64,000 bases of DNA from Ceriagrion tenellum (lineage: Eukaryota; Arthropoda; Insecta; Odonata; Coenagrionidae), in assembly GCA_963169105.1 (NCBI GenBank), contig OY720633.1, positions 39,386,795-39,450,794 on the forward strand, written 5' to 3'. The notes under the pieces were generated by a model. That model ran no database searches and was not told the origin of the DNA. It saw only the letters and a list, made by a program, of their open reading frames with translations. Position 1 is the first letter of the stretch. Each line of letters begins with the position of its first letter. This document shows positions 54,501-64,000 of the stretch, piece by piece. The position numbers and the translations under genes are program-made.

Positions 54501-57500
54501 TTTCTATGCCACCTGTCCATTCAGCAATCATACATATTCACACCCATCACAGCACTTCATTTAGGGGAAGGCAAAGTCAAAGAGCTTAGCAGACAAGAAA
54601 AGGCACGTATTTAAAATATATACTCCTTAAGGTGGCAGGAGAGATGGCTGGAATAAGAGAGAGATACATTGCTGAACAGAAATGTACAACTTGTTCTTTC
54701 AGTGCACAATAAGTGACCACAATAAAAACTGAGCACCTCTAAATATAATCCCATTATACACGTCACCATTTCACCTCCCAAAGCCTTGTCTCTTAAATTT
54801 TTATACGGCTGGTGTCCTAACACCCCCCTGCCACGCGCCCATGCGGCGGCTCGCAGGGTTGTATGTAGATGCTCATATTTATATGAAGTTAACTTTTCTC
54901 CATGAATAACTAATTTCTAATATACTTCTCATGGAAATAATGAAGTAAAGTTATCAAAATTTTAAGCTAATTAAACTTTTTCCGTTGATCGTTACTGTAA
55001 CTTTTTATGTCACATTACCAAACTAAATATTTACTCTCGGTATTTGCTTGACGAATAAATTAGCAGATTTCTGGGACCGCAGCAAAACTTGGACAGCCAA
55101 ATGCATATCATCACTGCACCCTTTTGGTTAATGTGAACATGCCAAACCTGCATGATTCAATGCACAAGGAAGATGTAAGTAGTATTGGAATATGTTCTTA
55201 ATTTCTCATCTCAGTCAATTTGAATTTTTGAGTGAAAAATCCAAGAAGAACTGAAGAAGAATTGTTCATTGAATTTCCTTTAAAGTATTTCTGAGGTTTT
55301 GTACCCTAGTAAGTTACATTTTTTTGTGTCTGAATACCTCTTGTGGTATATGAAAATTTCAATGACATCTCTTTATCATCTAGGATGGAATTCACACCAA
55401 TGCTACTAGATCGTTGCCTTCACCAGTGAGGAATCTAAGTGAAGTTTGCTCTGGCCTCACTGTGGACCACGTCTTGGGAGCCGTTGGTCGAGAGTTCTTG
55501 CGATCAGATGCTAAGAACTTGGGAGCTGGGGTTGTATCCCGTCGTGGTTTTCAACTGATCAATCCAGCTGAGAGCTGGTTCCCAGGTCAGAATAGGGCTA
55601 GATTCTTCTATTCCCTTTCACCTCCAGGTTGAATTCGTGATTACTCATTGGGTGAAATTGTTTTTCTTGTTGTGTTATGGCTGGTGTTCACCCATAGGTT
55701 TGGAAAAGCTGCGTCAAGAGATGAGCAGTTGGGCTTGGAGGTTTGGGAAAACTCCTAAATTTGATGTCACCAGAACATTTACTATTCCTCGTGAGCTAGC
55801 TGTGGGTGAAGCAGCCTTATCCTCAGCCGAGGCAGATAAACTGAAAAAGGTATGGTTAATCATGGTATTGCTTTTTTGCATTATTTATGCACATAAAGTT
55901 GTGTCAAGCTCTCTAAATATATCTAAAATCTGAGAATAAGGTTCATCAAACTAATCAATGAATATAATTAACCTTGGGAAAGGTGCATGTGGATGTCGTG
56001 CTTTGTCATTCCGACATATGTTTTATCTGGCAGGGTGTCCCTCAATCAAGCATCTGAGCTTCAAATGAATTCAATTTTATACCCGTAACTTAAGCATTCT
56101 GTTGCCCTGTTACATTTAGTTGTTTTCATTAACTCTCAGTCACATGGCATCTTCTGGATGCCATGTAATATTTTTTCCTTGCAGACACCATGTTTGAATA
56201 TTTATGAGCTTCTCTCTTCATGTCTCCTTTTATTTTATGCTTGTCTGTCAGTCATTTATGCTTTTTTCTTTTGTCACATCACCAAATTTAATATTAGTAT
56301 TTTCATATTTTTGGAGTGTGATAGATGCCACATGACTGCTTGTGTTATACTGAGTTACTTGAACATTTTTGTGATATGCATTGAAAACATTTACCATTCA
56401 TGTCACTTTAATTTGTTTACTACTATTCTAAGTAATATATCATGATGTACTCAGTAACTAAATTTTGCTCATGTAACACCAAGAAAAATGAGTTTTACCA
56501 ACTCCTATATTAGGTGTTCAAATATTCATTGGGACTTCAGCATGAACTGTATTTGTGTCCAAAGCATATCTTTTCTGTATTCCTTTGATACTTTTTGTCA
56601 AGTCACTGACTGAGAAGGGATTTTTAAAAATTTATATTTCCACAACTTTTTCATGTAATGAAATCATTATATTTCTTAAATATAAGTTGCCTGCATGTAT
56701 GTCTAACTTCCTGAAGTGAATACAGCTTGACCTAGATTGAAATAAAGAAAGCCTATGCAATAAATGTGAATCAAACGATGTTCTAATTACAGTAAGTAAT
56801 GTAATTCCAATCTGGTATGAGAATATTTTGCTCAATTTCACTATAACTCAGTGGTAAACTAAAATTTTTTCCTTGTCGAATATTCAGTTTGCAAAGTCAT
56901 CGACAACTGTGAGTCATGACAATCAAAAGAAAATAACAATGGCAAGACTTTGTATTCCACTGTTTCCAAAAAAGTAGTCTGATGTCTGCTAATACAGAAG
57001 ACCGGCATAATGGGATCCCAATCCTCAGTCAGTACTCTAAATTCACTGGTCATTTCCCTTGGCTCAAGCTTCTCAATCAGGCAGATGTAAAACAAAGACG
57101 ATCGATCTACTAAGAGGTAGATACATTGATATGGTGTGGGATGTTTAGGGTATGCATGGAGATGAGAGAAAATATCTAAAGTAATAAAACCATTGCAGAT
57201 TTCAGTAGTAGATGAATGTAGAATTGCAGACAATTCTCTAGCACATAATTTTCATAACTATGAATAACCAATATCATAATATAGACAAAAATATGAATCA
57301 TAATATAATTTTTCATTTGATTCATCTTTTTTATTTAGGTGTTAATTAAGTTTACTAATTTTTCCCCGTCAGCCACTCAGTGTTCATGGTAGACTAGTCT
57401 GAGAAAATAAAAGGAAGGTATTTTATGACCCTAATATGCCATTCATTCTTAAATTGTGATACTGAAAGTGTTCGCACTTTTTAGTTGTAATTAGTTTTCA

Positions 57501-59473
57501 TGTTGTTTTTCAAGATGCTCTTTTTCATTATATATTATTTCTATTGTGAAGTTGGCTCAGGTGGCAGTGGGGTAAAGTCCTCGCCTGCTAACCCGAGGGT
57601 CATGGGTTCGAGTCCCGCCTGGGTAGAATATTATCTGCCCAGGACACGGACGTGTGTGTTCATCTCTTGTTAATGTTAAAACACCCGATGCTAAAGGCCT
57701 TTATTGTGCTGTTTTCGGGGTTGTGAGTATAAATAAAAATAAAAAAATGAAAATAGTGTGTATGCAGCTGACAGGGAAGTTGAAGTAGGCTTTATGGGGT
57801 TAGGAATCCTATCAGCCGCTTCAGGTTAGCAATAGTCCTTATGATCTTAATGTAAGACTGGCAATACAGCTGGTTCATGCCTCTTGACAACAGGATGTCA
57901 TGCACAAGTTGACTCTATTGAACCCTACTACTCAAAGAAAACTCTCTCGTACACACATGTACACAGAGAAGAGAAAATAACAACATTATAATATACTATC
58001 AGTGCACGTGCATTGCTGCCCACGTGCGGTGAAATGGATGTACGTGCATTTGATGCTTCTATTGTCTAAGCCTGTAAACAAGAAAATTGAGAAACTTTTG
58101 TACCAAATCCACGGCAATCAATAAGGCTGGTTCCTCAAAATGATTCAAAAAGAAGACAAACTAATAGAAATTCCACTGCCTATATGCAATGTCATATTCC
58201 AGAGGTAAAAAAAGATATGAATGGCAAAATATAGATTTAAATAAATTTAATTACATGTATCAGTAACATTTATGTAGATTATTCTTAAATGTTTGTATTC
58301 ACTCTGCAATAAAAACATTTTGAATGTATTTAGATACCAGGAAAACAAAATTTGTGCAAAGGGAAGATGATTCAAGTCTCATATTAGTATGACACTTAAA
58401 ATTCAAATTATGCATTTTACTTTACTCCACACACAACATGTAGCTGTGAATTAAATAAATTATATCCATTAAAAATATTTGTGTAGTCCTATGTATTTTA
58501 AACCACTGGCAGATGTGTATGGTTGTAGGTATGATAGACACCGAGCGACCAGTTGTGTCTTAAAATTAGACCTGTAGGAATCTGAGTCATGGTTTGCTCT
58601 TAGCCAATTCTAAGCTTTGAATAAATCTGTATTGATCTAATTTTTCATTGCACATTTTATTTTTTATGTAGAGATCATTACAACTATTATGTGCAACTGC
58701 TGCAATGAAGCATGACCGACTATTTCAGATTGTTCATCTTGTGTTTATTGTGAGAGTAGATGTGTACTTTAACATGTACAATCAAAAGTTAAAATTCGGC
58801 AGTTGTTAATCTGATTATCTATTTTCAGTTGCATTATTATGCCAGAGGTTAACATGTATTGAATATGCTTGCTTCTTAAAATTTTGCCAAGGGAGAAGGC
58901 GAGATATTTTTGCATATTATTTGTTTAATGTCTGCTTCATTAAATTATTTGAGACACACATATAATTAGAACATCACAGAATCACTGTGAAACTTATGAG
59001 AGGTTTCATGGAGATTTTTTCATTTCATTGGAACTGAAGTCTCATTTGTTCTTTCAGTTCCCTGTGTTTATTTCTCTGGAATCTCTGAGTTTCTTTCAAT
59101 GTATAATTTTGTGGCTATAATTACATCTTTTATTTGAGCCTCAAAAATGATTTCAACTAATTGTTTTCTTTAGGTGCCTTTAACTGATGCATCACCAGCC
59201 CAGCTGACTGTGAAGATGGAAGTTGTTAATGGCCGAGTGTCAGATGTTACTATAACAATACCACCAGGCTTCTTGAATGCTGCTCCTAATGGTGGTGAAA
59301 TAGCTGTTGTTACTGATCTGAGAGGGAAGCGTTTTTCAGAGGAAGCATTGCGCATTCTGGACGAATCTTTTGCTGTGACTGATCCATCTGGGAGAGCTGG
59401 ACAGCCAGGGCAAGGAGGAGAAAAAAATCGTTTTGTTGCTTCATGTGTCCGTAAAGTAATGCAATCTGTCTGA
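51360..59473 (+). CDS. LIPT1: Mitochondrial lipoyltransferase 1, six coding exons
   Basis: It transfers lipoyl groups to the E2 subunits of pyruvate, 2-oxoglutarate and branched-chain dehydrogenases in mitochondria. Coding exons: 51360-51549, 51629-51972, 55067-55174, 55384-55585, 55698-55849, 59174-59473. All junctions are GT-AG and phases fit, giving 1,296 nt and 431 aa (human about 373). The basic N-terminus (MAQTLIKGALCRIGKSAF) suits a mitochondrial presequence. Family motifs: NLALEDWIYRH, VVVGRHQNPWAE, RRNSGGGTVYHDGGNLNLTF and YKISGTAAKLG. The lysine of KISG (residue 178), the lipoyl-AMP binding Lys in LplA-type enzymes, is the last codon of exon 2. TGA is at 59471-59473 and AATAAA signals follow, for example near 60623. 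Confidence 0.95.
51629..51972 (+). CDS. LIPT1: LIPT1 exon 2 (lipoate-binding core)
   Basis: Acceptor TTTTTAG|CTCTTG, donor TATAAA|GTATCC. Encodes ALEDWIYRHFDF to EDILIEGDYK, with the SGGGTVYHD motif. Confidence 0.95.
52269..52302. repeat. 34-bp perfect palindrome without spacer
   Basis: Each half is 17 bp; the left half begins ATCTCTCACGCTTATG and the centre is TGATCA. Every base pairs with its mirror base. Flanks do not continue the symmetry. Confidence 0.95.
52541..52709. mobile_element. hAT-type MITE
   Basis: 169 bp. It starts CAGTGGCGGATCTAG and ends ATAGATCCGCCCCTG. The 8-bp target duplication is GCTGTGGA at 52533-52540 and GCTGTAGA at 52710-52717 (one mismatch), the length expected of hAT. 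Inside lie a G11 run at 52566-52576 and a C23 run at 52672-52694. Confidence 0.85.
55067..55174 (+). CDS. LIPT1: LIPT1 exon 3
   Basis: Acceptor TTAGCAG|ATTTCT, donor AAGAT|GTAAGT, phase 0. Encodes ISGTAAKLGQPNAYHHCTLL and the following strand. Confidence 0.95.
55384..55585 (+). CDS. LIPT1: LIPT1 exon 4
   Basis: Acceptor TCATCTAG|GATGGA, donor CCCAG|GTCAGA, ends in phase 1. Encodes ATRSLPSPVRNLSEVC, a conserved LplA-family block. Confidence 0.92.
55698..55849 (+). CDS. LIPT1: LIPT1 exon 5
   Basis: Acceptor CCCATAG|GTTTGG, donor AAAAAG|GTATGG. Encodes SWAWRFGKTPKFDVTRTF, the end of the catalytic domain. Confidence 0.94.
57551..57748 (+). repeat. tRNA-derived SINE
   Basis: The tRNA-like head is at 57551-57627, with an A-box-like TGGCAGTGGGG at 57562-57572 and a perfect B box GGTTCGAGTCC at 57605-57615. 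It is followed by a unique body and an AAATAAAAATAAAAAA tail. The acceptor stem and CCA context are not those of a functional tRNA. Target duplications were not clear. Confidence 0.82.
57877..58098 (-). repeat. Dispersed repeat, copy 2 (inverted)
   Basis: Reverse-oriented partner of 48538-48755, with landmarks CCTCTTGACAACAGGATGTC and AGCCTGTAAACAAGAAAATT. Confidence 0.82.
59174..59473 (+). CDS. LIPT1: LIPT1 exon 6 (C-terminal accessory domain)
   Basis: Acceptor TTTCTTTAG|GTGCCT; 100 codons to TGA. Encodes the C-terminal domain, with VNGRVSDVTITIPPG. Confidence 0.93.
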   Translation: MPLTDASPAQLTVKMEVVNGRVSDVTITIPPGFLNAAPNGGEIAVVTDLRGKRFSEEALRILDESFAVTDPSGRAGQPGQGGEKNRFVASCVRKVMQSV

Positions 59474-62400
59474 CAGGATGAGGGAAAAAGCTTTTAATGG
59501 TCCCTTGCCTCATCTTGATAGAGCTAATATAATGCTGTGGCAAGTTCATGGCAGGGGTTTGGATTTTAATTATTTAGCTTAACTGAGTTAAATTGTTTTC
59601 TCTTTATTTTAAGTGGTAGGTATGTTTATAAAGTCAAATTTGCATATACCAAGTATGAATGCAAAATTACTCTTTTGTACCAAGCACAATAACCTATCCC
59701 TCTGGGCATCGAATGTTATTATTTAGCTGAAATGTTAATGGGCATAGCATGTGCAACATGCTTGATGGATTTCCGTAGATATTTAAGACCGCTCAGTTGG
59801 CTCTGTCAATAATGGTGTGGTTTATGCCTACAAATGTTGTTTTGTCTGACATAGGGCCTTTGTTTTTGTGCCTTACTGCCATCACAATTGAATGTATTAC
59901 TGAAATTTTCTTTGGGGTTAAAATAAGACTTAGAGATCTTTTGTGGATTGTACAAATTTTGTGATATTATTATTTCTTTAAGAAGAATACTGTTAGATTT
60001 GAATGGCTGTGGTATTTTTATGGATAATTTTAATTGATGGGTTTGAAAAATTATACAAAGTGTGAGCCACTACTGAAAACTGTATAATGAGGGTCATAAC
60101 TAACAAGCAAATAAATGAAATGTATTAATGGAATGTGCTGTATGTCACCTTAAGTTGTGATGAGAAGGGCTCATTTAGTACAGTGTGGCTGTATTATGAA
60201 GAAAAACATATACTGTTCCGTTCATCTTGTCCCAATTGGCTGAATCAGATGCATCCTTTCTTTTGTATTGTATATATAGAGCATTTGTTCAAATTTATGC
60301 TAACTTTTGATTGCAACTACTAACTATTATGTATAACAAATGTTAACCAGCAAATATTTACTATATTGCTATGAATGAGTGTACATAATAATTACTGCCT
60401 GATTATGTTTTATTATGATCTTTTTATATAATTTTAACTATTTTTGCTTTTTATTGCACTCAAGTGTTTTTTGGGCTGCCAAGCATTTTTTCCTATCTCC
60501 AGATATTTTTAAAAAAATAGTTATGTTGATCTCTCCATGTATAGTTGGATGAATATTGTTTGCCTTACAGATAATAATTTTAAGTAATTTAGTGACTTTT
60601 GATAACTGACAAACGACCATTCAATAAAATATGGAGAAATTAATAATGTTGCATTTCAATAATTGTTGCAATCAGGTATGGCAACATGCTGCCATGTTGA
60701 ATGTTTAGGTTGTGGTAACTTTCACACGAATGTGATCAAAGTAAAAATCATAATGAAATGTATAAACAGGCAATTTTCAATTATTTGTGAAAGATTAATT
60801 TTTATTACTTGGAGGAAGCTTCTATTAAATATTTTGTGTCATTTATGTGGTGAGCATTAGCTGCACTTATTGTCACACATCTGCCAACCCAAAGCTAACT
60901 GGGGACGTCATTACAGTTCTTGGTAGATGAAATGTGGAACGATTTGAGAAAATTTTGCAGCATGTGGTTGTTGGCTTCTTAGTGAACTACTCCATCTTCT
61001 AATGATAGTTGTTTTCCTGGGGTTAAGTCTCTCCCATTGAATCACTGGGTTTTGCTTTGATGGCCAACATGTTTAACTGAATGTCACCTTTGGGGTGTTG
61101 TCTGTGCATTCATATCATGATCAACCTTTAATGGTAAGTATCTATCATTCGTAGTCGACAACCAATAGGAAACCCAATTAGACTTCTGAGTGACATGGGT
61201 AATTTAAAAAAAATGTTTTGAATTTGATCAGTAATTGAATTCTTTTAATTAATCCCTTCTGCATTATTACTATACAGGCTAAGAGAGGTGTCTGTTCGAA
61301 GATGGCTGTCCTTGTGTGCTAAGCATTTTATAATTTTTTGAATGAATAGTCAGACTGTGACCTTCCTCCTTGATATGTGCGTGCTTTGGATTAGGGAAGT
61401 ATTCTGTGCCTTGACCTATGGTATCATGTCATATTGTGTCTAGGGTAAAGTTGAATTTAATGCCATATGGTTTAGGTTTAATGTCATGCTTCATTCTGCT
61501 TTAGCACATGTGGTATTTCCTATGGAGGTGTCTGCAGTATTGCTCAGATGAGAATATGTATATACATGGTTTTCTGAATAAACCCTCATGAGTTCAGGTT
61601 TCTTTGACAGTTCACTTCTTTAAACATGCTAAATATTATTCAATTTATCAAGGAAAACCTTACACATTAAAAATTCCTTATTTTCATGGAAATTTATTAG
61701 TTTAGAGACATTGAACTGAAAGAAAGAACTGTCTTTACAAGAGGCCATCACTGCTAATCCATACAATTGTACTCTCCTCTTATAGGGAGGTTATAGCCAT
61801 CAGCTTTGATAAGCATGAATGAATGAACCTTAGAAGTTCTTACTGAATAATACATTAGAAAATGATTTTACCTTGTCAATACAGACAGTCTCTTGAGCAG
61901 TTTGGTTGAGGGTGAATGAGATGCCTGTCTCTTCTATGTATTCCCTCAACGCAACGTATTTAGAAGTATTCATTGAAGTGAAAAGATGCCCAAAATAATC
62001 TCATCAAAATATTGGACAAATGATTAATAGGTACTATGATGATATCCACTGTCAGAAATGCAGCATAGAGCATGAACACACTATACTCACATTAAATCCT
62101 TTTTAAATTGGTATGAGAATTGGGGAAATCTGGTTTGTGTGTGAGATTGGTTAGGTTTCATTTAATCCTGAGATGTATATGTAACCTAACTTGCATAATT
62201 GAGAGTTATCCTTGGGAAAAAACTAAATCTTTCAGGTTGTGGTGAAATACTTCAATGGGTTTGAATGTGTGCATCATTGCCCGACTCAGCATTCCTCTTA
62301 ACAAGCCTACTAAACAGGTGGTATTTAATACTAACTTTGCTTGAGGTGTCAGAGAAGAAGACTTTAGGGTACTAAATTTTCTGGAAGTCGTCCTTAATTT

Positions 62401-63179
62401 CAGTGCCACAGGGAAAGACTGTGACATGCTTCTGGTTAGCCTAGTTTGGGAAGAAAAAAATTAATTTCTATATTTTTGGTTAGGAAATAAAAGCAAACGG
62501 ATAATTATATAATGAGTGCATATTTATCTTACTACCGGTACCAAAGAATTAGGTTGCTGGGCTGATATGTTTAATAAGCTCTGCTTGGGAAGAATTCCAG
62601 TATAATGTGCTGGAGGAGAAAAATAAGGTGAAAAGAGAAGGTTATTTATCTCAATGATTTAATAGTTGAGAGTTGCATGGTAGTGATTGGTTAGGTGGTA
62701 GCATTAAGACCATTATTCCAATTGCCCTGTTTTTTTTCGAGTCTTTAACAATTAAGAAATTTTGACAAATGCTCTGGTAGAAATGAATTTTCTTGAACCT
62801 GTGTGGCTACTAAATGGTAATGCTGTCATCTGTCCCACCTTATTGACCTTTCCCAGGTCCATCATAAAGTAAAATCACCATTTCTCTGCACCCATACTCT
62901 CACTGAAATGGATTGGGAGTTATATGAGCACACCACTTCATTTTGTCTCTGGTACTATCACCAGACATAGTGTGATGGTCAAGAGGATTTGGTTGGTGGC
63001 ATACAATTTGTTCCTAGAATCTGGAGCTGAGGTAAGGGGATTTAATTGTACTCAAACCAAATTTGTTTACCTGTACTCCGTGGTGTTGTTTAGTGGATAG
63101 GATGCATAATCTTGTGGCATAACCACTTTTCCTTGCACCGCCAGAATACTTCATGGCACCCTACTGCAAACAACCACTA
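59474..63179. other. LIPT1 3' UTR and flank, no further gene seen
   Basis: The 3' UTR begins here. AATAAA at about 60623 (TTCAATAAAATATGG) and ATAAAT near 60112 are candidate poly(A) signals. Beyond that, no coding region is supported. Confidence 0.4.
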
Positions 63180-63390
63180 AATACCCCTTTCTCTTCTCCT
63201 CAACCCTGAGGTTGGTGGGCAGTCAAATCTTTCTTTCCAGAGCAAGTCTTTATTTCTGCGTATCTCCTCCCTCCTCCAATCCATTCCGGGAATTCCTGCC
63301 TGGGTCTTCCTCTTCCTGGATGTCCCTCCACCATTCCTTCCATTAAGGCAATCCTCCAGTCAGTGCGCAATGGAACCCCTTTATTAGTTA
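63180..63390 (-). repeat. LINE 3' coding tail, minus strand
   Basis: The minus-strand frame gives a GRGRPRQEFPEWIGGGRRYA-type segment after MVEGHPG, the basic C-terminal signature of LINE ORF2 tails, in degraded form. No RT motifs are adjacent. Confidence 0.45.
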
Positions 63391-63607
63391 AAATTTGTTG
63401 ATCTTTCCTGGTGACTATTTGTATGAGTACACCTCAGCTCGGGGGCCCAGCTGTTACGTTTGTGGCATTATTTTGGGAATTGAAAATTGCTCCTGATAGG
63501 TAAGAATATTAGGTGATTGAAAGTCTGCATCAGCCATTCATGGGATACCAAAAAGAAATACTTGCAAATTATGACAAAGTCATTTGTTGGCCTTGAGTAT
63601 GTAGTGT

Positions 63608-64000
63608 CTAATGCAAGAAAATATTCAAATTTGGCTGGTTCACTTTTTGGCTCTCATCCCCCTGCTTGGTGTTCCCTAACAAAATCCATTCAAGGCTTTT
63701 CATAAACAAATTTATTCCAATGACCCCAAGAGCTGTACTGGCAGCAGCAATTAAGATTGCTTCCAGTAGGGCCAACCATGCCATATAGGTAATAGGGTAG
63801 GATCCAGATGAAAGGTACTCCTGTGATGGTGCCAAATTTAAAACACAGATGGGCATTGAGGTTGGGAGTCCCAACAATCAAATATCCATCATATGAAAGT
63901 CACTGAGAAGCTAGAAGAAGAGAGAACACTGGCCAACACAGGATGCTGCCCACTAGGGCAGATATAATGTCCGGCAGCACAAGAGGCAAGGCCTCTATGG
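63608..64000 (-). other. Unrecognised hydrophobic ORFs
   Basis: Overlapping minus-strand frames encode hydrophobic, membrane-like stretches (ALLEAILIAAASTALGVIG; an IIEALPLVLPDIISALVGS-like piece near the right edge). This could be a degraded membrane-protein gene or a mobile element cut by the window edge. No family was recognised. Confidence 0.25.

Larger units (their letters stand above)
51973..55066. other. LIPT1 intron 2
   Basis: About 3.1 kb. It holds the palindrome at 52269 and the MITE at 52541. The rest shows no recognised feature. Near 54810-54860, CCTAACACCCCCCTGCCACG is reminiscent of a short stretch near 35912, possibly an old shared repeat. Confidence 0.4.
55850..59173. other. 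LIPT1 intron 5
   Basis: About 3.3 kb. Apart from the SINE at 57551 and the inverted dispersed repeat at 57877, no feature is recognised. Confidence 0.45.

Noticed and set aside
57551..57627. tRNA gene
   Set aside because: It has a good B box, but a poor A box, no proper acceptor stem, and it is followed by a SINE body and A-rich tail.
1..64000. CRISPR arrays, bacterial operons, riboswitches
   Set aside because: None seen. Spliced genes and element types show eukaryotic nuclear DNA.

Overview
This is a eukaryotic nuclear window, AT-rich and loaded with transposons. It looks like an arthropod and most likely an insect: genes have long introns, and the mobile elements are copia with half-tRNA-iMet priming, Tigger/pogo, hAT, PIF/Harbinger-type MITEs, several LINEs, a tRNA-derived SINE and a Polinton. 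I cannot name the order or species. No bacterial operons, CRISPR arrays or functional rRNA genes are visible.

Three host genes were reconstructed exon by exon, with splice sites and matching reading phases. (1) SNX17, minus strand, nine coding exons from 38204 down to 9326, predicted 562 aa: the endosomal PX-FERM cargo adaptor, complete to its conserved acidic C-terminal tail. (2) UQCRB, minus strand, four coding exons from 43227 to 42624, 111 aa: a complex III subunit. (3) LIPT1, plus strand, six coding exons from 51360 to 59473, 431 aa: the mitochondrial lipoyltransferase. UQCRB and LIPT1 are both nuclear genes for mitochondrial metabolism. I see nothing that ties the three genes into one pathway.

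Layout: 1-6881 is a decayed Polinton/adintovirus-like element. It holds a packaging ATPase, a small basic core-like protein, an accessory protein, a chromodomain integrase, a penton-like minor capsid protein, two small basic proteins, a double-jelly-roll major capsid protein and a conserved small protein of unknown function. No DNA polymerase B or adenain-type protease is seen; they may lie beyond the left edge or be lost. 7033-7541 is the 5' end of a minus-strand copia element (LTR, primer site, gag). 9326-38204 is SNX17, whose introns hold a Tigger element (11162-13309), a young copia element (13974-18933), a ruined hAT transposon (23272-24890), a LINE (27500-29470), a LINE 3' end (30880-31812), two copies of another LINE tail and a Tigger fragment. 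38205-51359 holds UQCRB, a Harbinger-type MITE, a solo LTR with perfect target duplication, a decayed LINE with a 66-bp perfect inverted copy of itself, and a 5S-rRNA-like fragment. 51360-59473 is LIPT1, with a 34-bp perfect palindrome, a hAT-type MITE and a SINE in its introns. 59474-64000 is 3' flank with a minus-strand LINE tail and no confident gene.

The most unusual material is the Polinton capsid cassette, with intact small ORFs among broken large ones, the two copia families with clean structural marks, and the inverted copy in the LINE.
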